64,000 bases of DNA, from assembly GCF_000422345.1 (NCBI RefSeq), contig NZ_AULP01000003.1:279213-343212 (forward strand), given 5' to 3'. Below are positions 45,500 to 54,935 of the stretch, one piece after another. A model generated the notes under the pieces. That model was given only the letters and a program-made list of their open reading frames with translations. It was not told the DNA's origin and made no database searches. This stretch comes from Neomelitea salexigens DSM 19753. Its GTDB lineage: Bacteria; Pseudomonadota; Gammaproteobacteria; Pseudomonadales; Spongiibacteraceae. The position numbers and the translations under genes were made by a program. Position 1 is the first letter of the stretch, and every line of letters starts with the position of its first letter.

Positions 45500-46453
45500 A
45501 TGTCAAACATTGTTGTAGCGGCGCTGTATAAGTTTGTCAGCCTGCCAGACTTCCACGAACTTAGAGAGCCCTTGCTTGACCATTGCCTTACCCAGAATAT
45601 TCGCGGCACATTGCTGCTGGCCGAAGAGGGCATCAACGGTACCGTCGCAGGCAGCCGCGAGGCCATCGATAGCCTATTGGCGTACCTGAAAGCTGACCCC
45701 AGGTTGGCAGATCTCAGCCATAAAGAGTCCTTCGATAGCAGCCAACCCTTTTACCGTATGAAGGTAAAGCTGAAGAAAGAAATCGTTACCATGGGGATCG
45801 ACGGCATCGACCCGAACGAAGTCGTGGGCACCTACGTAAAGCCAAAAGATTGGAATGCACTCATTTCCGACCCCGACGTGGTAGTGATCGATACGCGCAA
45901 CGACTACGAAGTGGAGATCGGCACCTTTAAGGGGGCTGTAGACCCGAAAACCGAGAGCTTCCGCCAATTCCCGGAATATGTGCGTCAGAACTACAACCCC
46001 GCCAAGCACAAAAAAGTTGCCATGTTTTGCACCGGTGGCATTCGTTGTGAAAAGGCCTCAGCGTTTATGAAGCGTGAAGGGTTTGAAGAGGTCTATCACC
46101 TGGAGGGCGGCATCCTCAAATACTTGGAGGAGGTCGACCAGCCCGATAGCCTATGGCAGGGCGAATGTTTTGTGTTTGATAACCGAGTATCGGTCAAACA
46201 GGGCCTGGAGCCGGGTGAATACGCACTGTGTCACGGTTGCCGCTGGCCCATTACCGACGCCGACCGGCAGAGTGATAAATATGAAGAAGGGGTAAGCTGC
46301 CCCGCGTGCCACGACGCGCTTACTGACGAGCAACGGCAGCGTTTTCGAGACCGCCAAAAGCAGATAGAGCTGGCGCGGCAACGCAACGTGCCCCATGTTG
46401 GTGCTCCGCCGCCGGAGCGTCAGCGCAGCCGCACCAAGGGTGGGCAGAGCTAG
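45500..46453 (+). CDS. trhO: tRNA uridine(34) hydroxylase TrhO (YceA rhodanese)
   Basis: A 317-residue oxygen-dependent enzyme that hydroxylates wobble uridine 34. An acylphosphatase-like N-terminal domain ([16 protein letters not shown]) is followed by a rhodanese domain with active-site Cys177 in [18 protein letters not shown]-terminal zinc-like cluster (CHGCRWP and CPAC) and a basic tail follow. The ATG at 45500 has GGAGG upstream and lies directly after bolA. Confidence 0.94.
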   Translation: MSNIVVAALYKFVSLPDFHELREPLLDHCLTQNIRGTLLLAEEGINGTVAGSREAIDSLLAYLKADPRLADLSHKESFDSSQPFYRMKVKLKKEIVTMGIDGIDPNEVVGTYVKPKDWNALISDPDVVVIDTRNDYEVEIGTFKGAVDPKTESFRQFPEYVRQNYNPAKHKKVAMFCTGGIRCEKASAFMKREGFEEVYHLEGGILKYLEEVDQPDSLWQGECFVFDNRVSVKQGLEPGEYALCHGCRWPITDADRQSDKYEEGVSCPACHDALTDEQRQRFRDRQKQIELARQRNVPHVGAPPPERQRSRTKGGQS

Positions 46454-46634
46454 GGGCGAGCACTGGCCCAAACTGTCACCAGTAATGAGCCATCAGGCTA
46501 TAGCGCCGAGCGGCATTCGGTTTTACACTGTTGGAACAAACTGTGCATTGAGCTGGAGAGGTGTGCATGGTGGCCCTAAAAGAATAAATCAATGATCGGC
46601 CTTAGCACGGATACAGGAACATGAGGTTTAAAGG

Positions 46635-48338
46635 ATGAAGCAGTTAGGCGTACTCGATACCGCGTTTGTCAATTTGGAACACCCCAACACACCACAGCAT
46701 GTTGGGGGAATGGGTATTTATGACCCCTCGACGGCGCCGGGTGGTTTTGTGCGCTTTAAGGGTGTGATCGCAAACTTTGAGCGGCGTTTGAAGAAACACT
46801 CAATTTTCCGCTCCAGATTGGTGAATGTGCCGGGTAAGCTTGACCGCCCCTACTGGGTGCAAGATGCCAATTTTGATGTCGAGTTTCATATTCGCCACCT
46901 CGCCTTACCCCAGCCCGGAGATTGGCGCCAGCTGTGTATCCTGATTGCTCGCCTACACGCCCGTCCACTCGATATGTCGCGCCCGCTTTGGGAGGCCTAT
47001 ATTATCGAGGGCCTGGACAATATCCCCGGCGTGCCCAAAGGGGGCTTTGCTATCTACACCAAGATGCATCACTCCTTGGTGGATGGCGCGGGTGGTTCGT
47101 CAATTATGTCGGTGATTCACGACCTTGAGCCCGACCCCGAAGCGGTGCCAGAAGCCCCGGAAACGGTCATGGTCGATATCGCGCCAAGCCCGCTGTATCT
47201 GGGAACGGCGACGGCAGTTAATCAGCTGAAAAACAGTGTGAAAATGCTGGGCGGTGCCGCCAATACCCTGGCGGATTTGGGCAAGCTGGCATGGGGCGTT
47301 GCGCGCAAGCGTATTCCCATGCCGTCAATCACCTCGCCGCGCACGCGCTTTAACACGCCCGTTGGCCCCTACCGCGTGTTTGAAGCCGCAGAGTTCTCGC
47401 TGGAAGACGTCAAGCTTGTAAAGAACCATAGCGGCGTCAAAATCAACGATGTGGTGTTATCTGTGGTCGGCGGGGCGATGCGCAAATACCTGCAGCACCA
47501 CAATGAATTACCCGAGGACAGCTTGGCGGTGTCCATTCCGCTGAACATGCGCACGCGCCGCGGGGTTTCTGATGAGAATAACCAGGTCGGATCGGTGTTC
47601 GTTGAAGTGCACACCGAACTGGATGACCCACTGGCGCGTTTGAAAGCTATTTATCAAAGCAGCCAGGATGCCAAGGCCTTCGGGGAAAACTCGCCCCTGG
47701 TCGACGTGCTGCGCTTAGCCGGTGTGATGCCGCCAGCAATGACGCGACCCATCGTCAATACCTACGTCAATAACGAACTGACGCAGCACTTGCCACTGGG
47801 TATCAGCTCCGTGGTGTCAAATGTAGCGGGGCCTCCGTTCCCACTGTATTCCGCGGGCGCGCAGATGGTGCGCTATTACGGCCTGGGCCTGCTCACACCG
47901 GGCGTAGGGCTATTCCATTTGGTATTTAGCTCATCCGGTGTCGTGACCATGTCGATTCTGGGCGATCGCGACAGCATGCCGGATCCTGCTTTCTACCGCG
48001 AATGTGTCGAGAAAGCCTTCCAGGAACTGCTGGATGCGGTGAAGGCGGATATCAGCAAGCAGGAAGCGGAGGCGAAGAAGCCCAAAGCGCGCAAGAAAGC
48101 GCCTGCCAAAAAAGCCGTGAAGAAAGTCGGCAGTGGCGCTGTTGCTAAGGCGCCGGTCAAAAAGGCGCGAGCGGCATCCACCAAAGCCAGTTCAACCAAG
48201 TCGGCGACCACAGCCAAGCGCAGTCGCGCGAGCAGTGGCGCGGCGGAGCCTGTTGAGTCGATACTTAAGCCCGAAGCAGAAGTGAGTAGCAATGCTGCGA
48301 GTAATGTTGTTAGCCTGAGCGCAGAGTCGGGTAAATAA
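46635..48338 (+). CDS. Wax ester synthase/diacylglycerol acyltransferase with histone-like tail
   Basis: A 567-residue acyltransferase of the WS/DGAT family, which makes storage wax esters or triacylglycerol from acyl-CoA at the membrane or lipid-body surface. The active site HHSLVDG is at 145-151. PLNMRTRR and SNVAGPPFPLY are conserved C-domain motifs. Beyond the family's normal end, residues ~475-567 form a Lys/Ala/Ser-rich tail (KKAPAKKAVKK type) resembling histone H1, AlgP and the phasin PhaF. The reading frame is continuous and ends before a strong terminator, so the tail belongs to the protein. Confidence 0.93.
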   Translation: MKQLGVLDTAFVNLEHPNTPQHVGGMGIYDPSTAPGGFVRFKGVIANFERRLKKHSIFRSRLVNVPGKLDRPYWVQDANFDVEFHIRHLALPQPGDWRQLCILIARLHARPLDMSRPLWEAYIIEGLDNIPGVPKGGFAIYTKMHHSLVDGAGGSSIMSVIHDLEPDPEAVPEAPETVMVDIAPSPLYLGTATAVNQLKNSVKMLGGAANTLADLGKLAWGVARKRIPMPSITSPRTRFNTPVGPYRVFEAAEFSLEDVKLVKNHSGVKINDVVLSVVGGAMRKYLQHHNELPEDSLAVSIPLNMRTRRGVSDENNQVGSVFVEVHTELDDPLARLKAIYQSSQDAKAFGENSPLVDVLRLAGVMPPAMTRPIVNTYVNNELTQHLPLGISSVVSNVAGPPFPLYSAGAQMVRYYGLGLLTPGVGLFHLVFSSSGVVTMSILGDRDSMPDPAFYRECVEKAFQELLDAVKADISKQEAEAKKPKARKKAPAKKAVKKVGSGAVAKAPVKKARAASTKASSTKSATTAKRSRASSGAAEPVESILKPEAEVSSNAASNVVSLSAESGK

Positions 48339-48355
48339 CAACAGCGGCGCAAGCG

Positions 48356-48387
48356 AAAAAACGGGGGCGTTCAAGCCCCCGTTTTTT
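48356..48387 (+). terminator. Intrinsic terminator after the wax-ester synthase
   Basis: ACGGGGGC / GCCCCCGT (8 pairs, extended by flanking A-T pairs) closes a six-base loop and is followed by a T-run, 17 bases after the stop. The A-run on the other side means it may also serve the convergent GGDEF gene. Confidence 0.92.
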
Positions 48388-48435
48388 ATGTGCGGATTCT
48401 TTTGTTCGAAAGGTGGCGTGAAGCGAGCAAGCTTG

Positions 48436-49968
48436 TCAATGAGCGCTGAGAGACACCTGATCCCGCCCCGCAGCCTTAGCCTCGTATAGTGCTTCATCGG
48501 CTTTTTTTATCAGCTCGTCGGGGCTGTTATCTTTGATTGGGGTAAACGACGCGATTCCGGCGCTAACCGAGACGACCCCGGATTGTGGCGATGCTTCGTG
48601 GGGGATGGCGAGTAAGCGTAAATCGCCTACGAGCCTATTCGCCAACTTCAAGGCATTGGCCTTGGACACATCGAATAGCAGAACAATAAACTCTTCCCCA
48701 CCCGTGCGGGCAATTACATCGGTTTCGCGGGTGAAACGCTTTTTCAGCAGGTCTGCAAATTGCCGCAATACATGGTCGCCGCCGTCGTGGCCGTAGCGGT
48801 CGTTGTACTGTTTGAAGTAATCAAGATCGAAAACAATCGCGCTGAGGCTAAGCTGACGGCGCGATGCCAGCTTCCACAGGTAGTCCAGGCGCTCCTGAAA
48901 AAGGCGGCGATTGCCGATGCCAGTCAATGCATCCTTGTAGGAATACGCTTCGAGCTTACTGGTGTGGTTGGCGACATGTTCGAGGAGCTCGTTGTATTCA
49001 TCGACCAGTTTGCCGAGCTCGTCATTATGTTTGTAATTGAGTTTTTGTTGATAGTTGCTCGACTGCCGTATTCGGCGCATGGTCAGAGCGAGGTTTTCAA
49101 TGGGGTAGATAATGGAGCGTTTCATCAGCACCATTACGACCGCCCAAGACAGCATCGCGATGATCAGGGCAGCAACGATCGTTGGGCTGAAAATTTCGTC
49201 GTCAAAGGCACGTGGTGCTGTTTTGAAACGCATGTGCACGATGACATCGCCATCGTCGTTTTGCAGCAGGGAGTATAGCGTGTCATCTTCACTGCGCTGG
49301 CCGAGGCCGATGCCATATTGCTCGCGTTGCTTGATGCTCTCATCGTGAGTCATGGCGTTCACGGTAAGACCGAGCCGTTCACCCAGTGATGCGATCAGTG
49401 CATCATCGATACGGCGCACCGCAATATATATCGACGGCAGCTTATCTGTGGTCCAGTTGGCTTTACCCGCGGCGTAAACCAAGGGGCCATCCTCCTGGCT
49501 TAGTATCAACCCTGATGTCTTTGCGCTGCCCTCTCGGCCTAGTCGTGAGAGGGCCTCCTGTACGATTTCCAGCTGAGTGTCGTTGCTGGGAAGGCGGCGT
49601 GTTTTCTCTGCTATTTCTCCTGCTTTCACAATTCGATTATGGCCAGTTTCATCAGCCAAAATGAAGTAGTCGAGCTCCCCGTAGCCCCCTATGTGGGCAA
49701 GTTGTAAAATGATTGGTGACCAGTCGAGTTGAGCTTCAAGGCTTTGGAGCAGTCCCGCGGCCGCGTAGATTCGGCTTACTCGTCCTTCTAGGTTGTCGCG
49801 GTAGCGTTTAACCGCTTGCTCAAAACGATCGACGTCACGCAGATCGGCAGCGTTCTCGATTTTCTTCAGATGGGGGTTGAGTATTAGCTCACGTGCCAGC
49901 AAACCAGAAAAAATGGTAAACAGCATGGTGCTGGCGATAATCAGCGTGGCTTTTCGGGTAAGCGTCAT
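48436..49968 (-). CDS. Membrane diguanylate cyclase (GGEEF)
   Basis: A 510-residue enzyme that should make cyclic di-GMP from GTP. An N-terminal helix (~8-26), a periplasmic sensor of about 235 residues (possibly CHASE4-like), a second helix (~268-290), HAMP, and a C-terminal GGDEF domain are visible. The active site is GGEEF at 423-427, with an inhibitory I-site RETD at 414-417 exactly five residues upstream. FDLDYFKQYND and GHDGGDHVLRQF are conserved. It could supply c-di-GMP to BcsA and BcsE, but this is inference from proximity. Confidence 0.93.
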   Translation of the reverse strand: MTLTRKATLIIASTMLFTIFSGLLARELILNPHLKKIENAADLRDVDRFEQAVKRYRDNLEGRVSRIYAAAGLLQSLEAQLDWSPIILQLAHIGGYGELDYFILADETGHNRIVKAGEIAEKTRRLPSNDTQLEIVQEALSRLGREGSAKTSGLILSQEDGPLVYAAGKANWTTDKLPSIYIAVRRIDDALIASLGERLGLTVNAMTHDESIKQREQYGIGLGQRSEDDTLYSLLQNDDGDVIVHMRFKTAPRAFDDEIFSPTIVAALIIAMLSWAVVMVLMKRSIIYPIENLALTMRRIRQSSNYQQKLNYKHNDELGKLVDEYNELLEHVANHTSKLEAYSYKDALTGIGNRRLFQERLDYLWKLASRRQLSLSAIVFDLDYFKQYNDRYGHDGGDHVLRQFADLLKKRFTRETDVIARTGGEEFIVLLFDVSKANALKLANRLVGDLRLLAIPHEASPQSGVVSVSAGIASFTPIKDNSPDELIKKADEALYEAKAAGRDQVSLSAH

Positions 49969-50054
49969 GAGATTACTGGATGTCCGTGTCCAAGTGCGCG
50001 AAGGATATCTCAGTGCCGCGTTGGTGGCTAATTCTCAATAGCGCTCCTTACAAT

Positions 50055-51449
50055 TTACGTCACAGTAATATAACCCATTAAACCCGTTTTCATGTGTTCA
50101 ATCACGTGACAGTGAAACATCCAGCGGCCAGGGTTATCGGCAACGAAGGCGATGCGGGCGCGTTCGTTCTTCTCCAGCAGTATGGTGTCACTCTGATAGG
50201 GGGTTACCTTACGTTTATTAGAAGACAATACAGTAAAAATCAACCCGTGTAGATGAATAGGATGAGCGTGCGGCGTGGCGTTGTGCAGCTCGGCGATATA
50301 GCTTTTGCCAAGGCTCAGTGTCGCCAGCGGTTCGGGAAGGCTATGGTGGCCGTGCGAACCCCAGGCGCGGCGGTTGATTAGCCAAAAGCTATGGTCGGCC
50401 TTTCCATCTTGGTCAAGCGGCGACAGCGCGCCCTGCCACTCAAAGACAAAGCGCAGTAACTCGGCCTGTTCAAGTTTGGGTATCGCAATCGGATTGGGCG
50501 GCAAACTCGTCACGGTGTTTGTCTGCGGTGTTGGCGGTTTACTGTCTACCGTGCGCAGGCGGCAGAGCTCGACACCAAAGCGGCCTTTTTGATCGTAAAG
50601 AATGAGTTCAACACCGGGCTCCGGGGCGACAAAACCGAGATCCATGCGCATGCCTGCACCCAATGGGGTTAATTCAAAGGGACGGTGGGGGATCACGGGG
50701 CTGCCATCCAGGGCGAGAATGCGCGGCGAATTTCCATCCAGGCGTGGCCGGTAAACCCGCGTGTTGTCCATATTCAGTACGCGCAGGCGCGTCGCCTGGT
50801 TGGCGGGAATATCAATGGTGGGTTGCTGTCGGCCATTCACCGTGTTGACGGTGCCGAGTGTGCCATCGCGGAAGGCTTCTCTGGGAATGGAGAGCGGCAG
50901 GTAATCGCCATTCTTATCCAGTCGCCAATCTTTCAGGCCGATAATCACCTCGTGGTAGGGTTGCGGTTCCCGCTCTTCGACGATCAATACCCCGACCATC
51001 CCCATGCCCAGTTGACGAATGGAATTGATATGGGGGTGATACCAAAAGGTGCCCGCATCTGGGCAAACAAAATCGTAGAGGAAGCTCTCGCCGGACTGAA
51101 CCGGCGCCTGACTCAGCACCGGTACGCCGTCCATCGCGTTGTCAATGCGGATACCATGCCAGTGAATGGTGCTGGCTTCGTCCAGGTGGTTTTCGAAGCG
51201 CAGGCGCAGCCTCTCACCCTGGCGAACACGAATGGTCGGTGCGGGGAATTGCCCGTTAAAGCCCAGTATCTCGCTCTGTTTGCCAGGTACTAAGGTCGCG
51301 CTACCTCGCTCTGCGCGCAGCACGTAATCGTAGCGCTCGCTATTGTCACTGTCGCCGCCTGGCGGCGTGGCCATCGCCAGACTAAAACGCGGCAGGCAAG
51401 TCAGTGCCGCGCCGCTCAAACCGTGTTTAACAAATTGGCGTCGTTTCAT
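50055..51449 (-). CDS. Multicopper oxidase (cupredoxin), probable ferroxidase or laccase
   Basis: A 464-residue periplasmic oxidase that couples one-electron oxidation of a substrate to reduction of oxygen. The N-terminus MKRRQFVKHGLSGAAL suggests Tat export of a folded copper protein. All four copper motifs are present: HWHG (96-99), WYHPH (136-140), HPIHLHG, and HCHVIEH near the end. The axial position of the type 1 site reads Leu rather than Met. It is the last gene of the imelysin operon, 13 bases after the DUF1513 gene, so an Fe(II) substrate is plausible. Confidence 0.88.
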   Translation of the reverse strand: MKRRQFVKHGLSGAALTCLPRFSLAMATPPGGDSDNSERYDYVLRAERGSATLVPGKQSEILGFNGQFPAPTIRVRQGERLRLRFENHLDEASTIHWHGIRIDNAMDGVPVLSQAPVQSGESFLYDFVCPDAGTFWYHPHINSIRQLGMGMVGVLIVEEREPQPYHEVIIGLKDWRLDKNGDYLPLSIPREAFRDGTLGTVNTVNGRQQPTIDIPANQATRLRVLNMDNTRVYRPRLDGNSPRILALDGSPVIPHRPFELTPLGAGMRMDLGFVAPEPGVELILYDQKGRFGVELCRLRTVDSKPPTPQTNTVTSLPPNPIAIPKLEQAELLRFVFEWQGALSPLDQDGKADHSFWLINRRAWGSHGHHSLPEPLATLSLGKSYIAELHNATPHAHPIHLHGLIFTVLSSNKRKVTPYQSDTILLEKNERARIAFVADNPGRWMFHCHVIEHMKTGLMGYITVT

Positions 51450-51462
51450 AGCGTCTCTGTGG

Positions 51463-52584
51463 CTAGCCGAGGGTATTAGCCAGATGTGGTGGGATCAGGC
51501 TTAAATGATTGTCCCAACGCAGGCCCGGTAGGTAGGCCAGTGGTGACAGCTGGTCTTCACCGGCGCGGGCAGCCATTAGCTGCCCGGAGCTGCTGCTTAC
51601 AATGAACTGTTTGTTGGCGGCGTCATACACCGCGCCAGCGCAATCCCGCAAGCGCCAACTGTGCAGCAGGCGGCGCTGGGGTATGGACCACAGCCCCAGC
51701 TGATTGTCGCGGGGGAAGCTGCAAAGCACATTTTGCTGATCGTCGGTGGCGACGCTGGCGACATAGTCGTTGCGCATGGCCAGCTCGGTGTTGATATCCA
51801 GTGCAAGCATCTCGCCACCCAACCGATGGTGGTAGATGAGTGGCTTGGCGGAGGGGGTCGTTCCCTGGTATTGCCCGCCCACCACAACATCGCCGTTAGT
51901 ATTGACATCCAAATGGCGCAAGCTCAGCTGGGCGTCGGGGGAGGGGGTGAATGTGACGACGCGCTGCTCCGCCAAATTCACGTAGCTCAAACCGGGTTCA
52001 AGCGCTCCGGGGTTGAGGGTGTTACGACCACTCGCTGGCAGCGTTTTAATGCCGCCCACCGCCACCACGATGTGCTTGCCATCGGGCATCAAGGCGAGTT
52101 CGTGAGGGCCGATGCCGCCGCAATCCATGTGGTTAATCAATCGGTACTGGTCGTAGCAATCGTAGACGCCAATAACGCCGCGACCGTCGCCCGTAACGTG
52201 GTTTTCTGTGGTGTAAAGGTAGCGCCCATCGCCGCTTACACAGCCGTGACCGTAAAAATGGTAGCCCTCGGCGGCGTTGATCTTATGGCGAAGCTTGCCG
52301 GTTTTAAGGTCGACAACATAAATGTGGGTGCCGGGGCGGCGGGCGAAAAATAGCGCTTCTGCTCGCTCATTGTGTACACAGCTGTCGTGGCCGCGCTCGT
52401 CACCGGGGAGCGTGAAAGCCCAGTGATCACCGTGCATTGCCCCCAGTATCGGTTGGCCCTCGGCATTGTTTGCCGCGCTGCACACCGGGCTGTAGTTGGC
52501 CTGCGCTGGGGCGGATGTGAACTGCCAAAGTGCTGCAGCTACGGGTAAACCCAGTGCACCAGCGATCAGGGTGCGGCGTTGCAT
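51463..52584 (-). CDS. DUF1513 periplasmic beta-propeller-like protein
   Basis: A 373-residue exported protein of the DUF1513 family. It begins MQRRTLIAGALGLP, a Tat-like signal, and contains repeated beta-strand blades (for example HIYVVDLKTGKLRHKI, YLYTTENHVTGDGRGVIGVYD, GIGPHELALMPDGKHIVVAVGG). Its function is unknown, but it regularly accompanies imelysin and di-haem oxidoreductase genes. It abuts the imelysin lipoprotein gene with one base between them. Confidence 0.85.
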   Translation of the reverse strand: MQRRTLIAGALGLPVAAALWQFTSAPAQANYSPVCSAANNAEGQPILGAMHGDHWAFTLPGDERGHDSCVHNERAEALFFARRPGTHIYVVDLKTGKLRHKINAAEGYHFYGHGCVSGDGRYLYTTENHVTGDGRGVIGVYDCYDQYRLINHMDCGGIGPHELALMPDGKHIVVAVGGIKTLPASGRNTLNPGALEPGLSYVNLAEQRVVTFTPSPDAQLSLRHLDVNTNGDVVVGGQYQGTTPSAKPLIYHHRLGGEMLALDINTELAMRNDYVASVATDDQQNVLCSFPRDNQLGLWSIPQRRLLHSWRLRDCAGAVYDAANKQFIVSSSSGQLMAARAGEDQLSPLAYLPGLRWDNHLSLIPPHLANTLG

Positions 52585-52585
52585 A

Positions 52586-53704
52586 CTAGTCTCCGTCGGC
52601 GCCGTTAAAACTCAGGGTGATACCCAGAGCATCCGGCAGGGCATTTTTTAGCAAGTCGAGTAATTGCTGTACCTCAGTATAAAGTGCGAGCAACTGAGGT
52701 TTTTGCGCTGGATCAGTCGCGGCCGAGAAAAGGTCACCCTCAACGGCCTGCGCAGCGACAATGGTTTTTTCAAAGGTGCTGGTAATTTGCTCTGCTAGCT
52801 CACTGTGCTGATGCTGCCGCAGGTAGTCGTCGATCCCGTATAGTTCATCAGCCAAATAAAGGCGCTGCAACGCATTGAGGTTGCCAATAATGGCTTCGCG
52901 AGAGAAGCGGCTACGCCACCACTCAAGCAGGTACACCTGGCTTAGGCCCCGGCTGTTGGCAAAGCCCAGAGGCCGCTCAAGCTTATCGCGTTTTATCAAT
53001 TCGGCACCGGCAACCAATGATTCCAAAAGCGCTGCAATGGCCTGTTGGCGGTCGGGATAAACCGGGTTTTTAGGGCCGGGCTGCGCAAAGGTGCCAAGGT
53101 AGTTTCCGTGATCGGGCAGCCAGGCTTCGTGCAGTGTTTTGCTTAACGTTTTCTGATGCTCGGCGATAGCGCTCAGCACTTGACAACGCAACGGGGTAGT
53201 TTGATAACGATTAAGTTGAGCCGCTTTTTCATCGAACAGTAAGTACTCCAGCGCACTTAAGCCTTGTACCACTACGCTCGCGTCGGCGATCGTGTTGGCG
53301 GTGAAGGACGCGGCGTCGGCATGCTCGGTGATCAGGCCTTCAAGCTTGCGAGCGACCAGGTTTTTGCGATCGGGCCAAAACTGGATCTGCCAGCTTAGAT
53401 TGTCTTCCATCAAGGGGCCGAAGCTTTTTACTTGCAGCCCCGACCACGCTACGGCGCTGTGGCGCCAATGTTCTCGGGCCGCTTGTAGCCCAGCGTCGTC
53501 AGGCGATTTACAAAATGCCTGGGTGGCCTGAGAAAGCTGCTTTGCCGCCAGAGCAAAATCCCGGTGAGCGGGCAGCAAGCTGGTTTGCGCGGTGTCTTCA
53601 AGCAGCTGTTGTTCGGGGGGCGGGGTGCAGGCAGCGAGCAGACTGAAACAGGGCAGCAACAGCCACTTCCGGCAGTGTTGTATCAGGGTCGCTGGCGTAG
53701 ACAT
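52586..53704 (-). CDS. Imelysin-family lipoprotein
   Basis: A 372-residue periplasmic lipoprotein with a lipobox LLAAC (Cys26). The helical imelysin domain follows, with SWQIQFWPDRKN and GLSALEYLLFDE. In classical imelysins this second motif reads GxHxxE; here Ser replaces His, so the putative metal site is altered. The family (IrpA, IcmP, Algp7) is linked to iron uptake rather than proven proteolysis. It abuts the upstream di-haem oxidoreductase without any gap. Confidence 0.88.
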   Translation of the reverse strand: MSTPATLIQHCRKWLLLPCFSLLAACTPPPEQQLLEDTAQTSLLPAHRDFALAAKQLSQATQAFCKSPDDAGLQAAREHWRHSAVAWSGLQVKSFGPLMEDNLSWQIQFWPDRKNLVARKLEGLITEHADAASFTANTIADASVVVQGLSALEYLLFDEKAAQLNRYQTTPLRCQVLSAIAEHQKTLSKTLHEAWLPDHGNYLGTFAQPGPKNPVYPDRQQAIAALLESLVAGAELIKRDKLERPLGFANSRGLSQVYLLEWWRSRFSREAIIGNLNALQRLYLADELYGIDDYLRQHQHSELAEQITSTFEKTIVAAQAVEGDLFSAATDPAQKPQLLALYTEVQQLLDLLKNALPDALGITLSFNGADGD

Positions 53705-54931
53705 TTACAATTCCTTTAAAAATTCGATAAGACGGGCCTGCTGTGCTTGCGATAAGGCGTTGAAACGCTGTCTCGCGGCGCGGGCTTCGCCGCCGTGCCA
53801 GGCAATCGCCTCGCGAATACTGTTCGCGCGGCCGTCGTGGAGCAGTCGGGTATTGTCCGCCTCTGCGCTGCGGATGCCAAGCCCCCACAGTGGCGCAGTG
53901 CGCCATTCTTCGGGGCGCGCCGCGCCCTCGGCGACGCCGTCATTCAGGCCGTCGCCCATATCGTGAAGCAGCAAATCGCTGTAGGGATAAATCGTGCCGC
54001 TGGCGGTGACTAATGTTGGACGGTGGCAGCTTGCGCAACCGATTTCTGCAAAGGTTCTGGCGGCGGGGCCATGGTGGTCAGCTCTGCTGCCGGGGATCGC
54101 TAAGTTGGCAATGTAGTGTTCAACCGCGCCGAGAAGCTTCGGGCTGATCTCGCTGCCATCGGGCTGGTCGGCGCCAGAGGCGCGCTCACAGCGGGCGCGA
54201 ACAGCCATTCTGTCGTTCTCAGAAGCGGCCGCGCTAATTTGGTCGCAGCGGGTGGCGCGACGTATTGCGCTGTCGATGCCCATGTCCTCAGCAAAGGCCT
54301 GGGCAATTTGCTCGCGCAGCGAGGCTTGGGAAGCTTTCCAGCCAAAGCGGCCAAGCTGCCCGTTATCCAGTGTGGCCGCTCGGCCGGAAATACCGTCATT
54401 GTCGCGGTCATCAACATCTTCCCAGGCCAGGATCTGGGCACCATCAACGGCGTCGAGCTTGCCCAAACCGATCAGCATGGGGGCCAAGCGTGCCGAGGCT
54501 GAAAGCTGCCGATACTCGGCGATAAGGTATTGCCGATGGGGGCGCGTCGCGCGGTGGGATACTCGCCAGGCAATTCGACCTTCCGCTGTGAAACCGGGCA
54601 GGGCGCGGTCTTGCAGTTGGCTGCCAAACAGGCTGTCTTTCGGTAGCCTCAATACCGTTCCAAGACCTTTTGTGGGAAGTTGGCCCTGGCCGTTGCCTGG
54701 GTGGCAGCCAGCGCAGCTTCGCGCATTAAATAGCGGGCCAAGGCCATCGCGTGCGGTTGTGGTTGCCGGCGACGACACCCACGGGCGGTGGGCAAAGCTC
54801 CGGCCCACAGCCCAGTCGAGTTGCTGCTGCGGGCTCAGTTCGGGCGCCGGTCGCTCAAGGGCCGATGTGCCCCAGCTCGATAGTGGTATCAGTGCCAGGG
54901 CGACAAGGGCGAAAAGGCGGTTGCGTGGCAA
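53705..54931 (-). CDS. Di-haem c-type oxidoreductase (DHOR, DUF1111)
   Basis: A 408-residue periplasmic cytochrome of the di-haem oxidoreductase family, relatives of di-haem peroxidases. A Sec signal peptide (LFALVALALIPLSSWG) is followed by the first haem site CAGCH (73-77) and a second, CASCH, near residue 300. TTG at 54931 places the signal peptide at the very start and lies just after the upstream stop; a TTG at 54982 would add 17 residues and overlap the previous gene. It probably handles electrons for iron reduction or release in this operon. Confidence 0.85.
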   Translation of the reverse strand: MPRNRLFALVALALIPLSSWGTSALERPAPELSPQQQLDWAVGRSFAHRPWVSSPATTTARDGLGPLFNARSCAGCHPGNGQGQLPTKGLGTVLRLPKDSLFGSQLQDRALPGFTAEGRIAWRVSHRATRPHRQYLIAEYRQLSASARLAPMLIGLGKLDAVDGAQILAWEDVDDRDNDGISGRAATLDNGQLGRFGWKASQASLREQIAQAFAEDMGIDSAIRRATRCDQISAAASENDRMAVRARCERASGADQPDGSEISPKLLGAVEHYIANLAIPGSRADHHGPAARTFAEIGCASCHRPTLVTASGTIYPYSDLLLHDMGDGLNDGVAEGAARPEEWRTAPLWGLGIRSAEADNTRLLHDGRANSIREAIAWHGGEARAARQRFNALSQAQQARLIEFLKEL

Positions 54932-54935
54932 GGCG

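Noticed and set aside
48055..48338. The Lys/Ala tail of the wax-ester synthase as a frameshift or separate gene
   Set aside because: The frame is continuous with the enzyme, no internal start with ribosome site is seen, and a terminator follows the stop directly.
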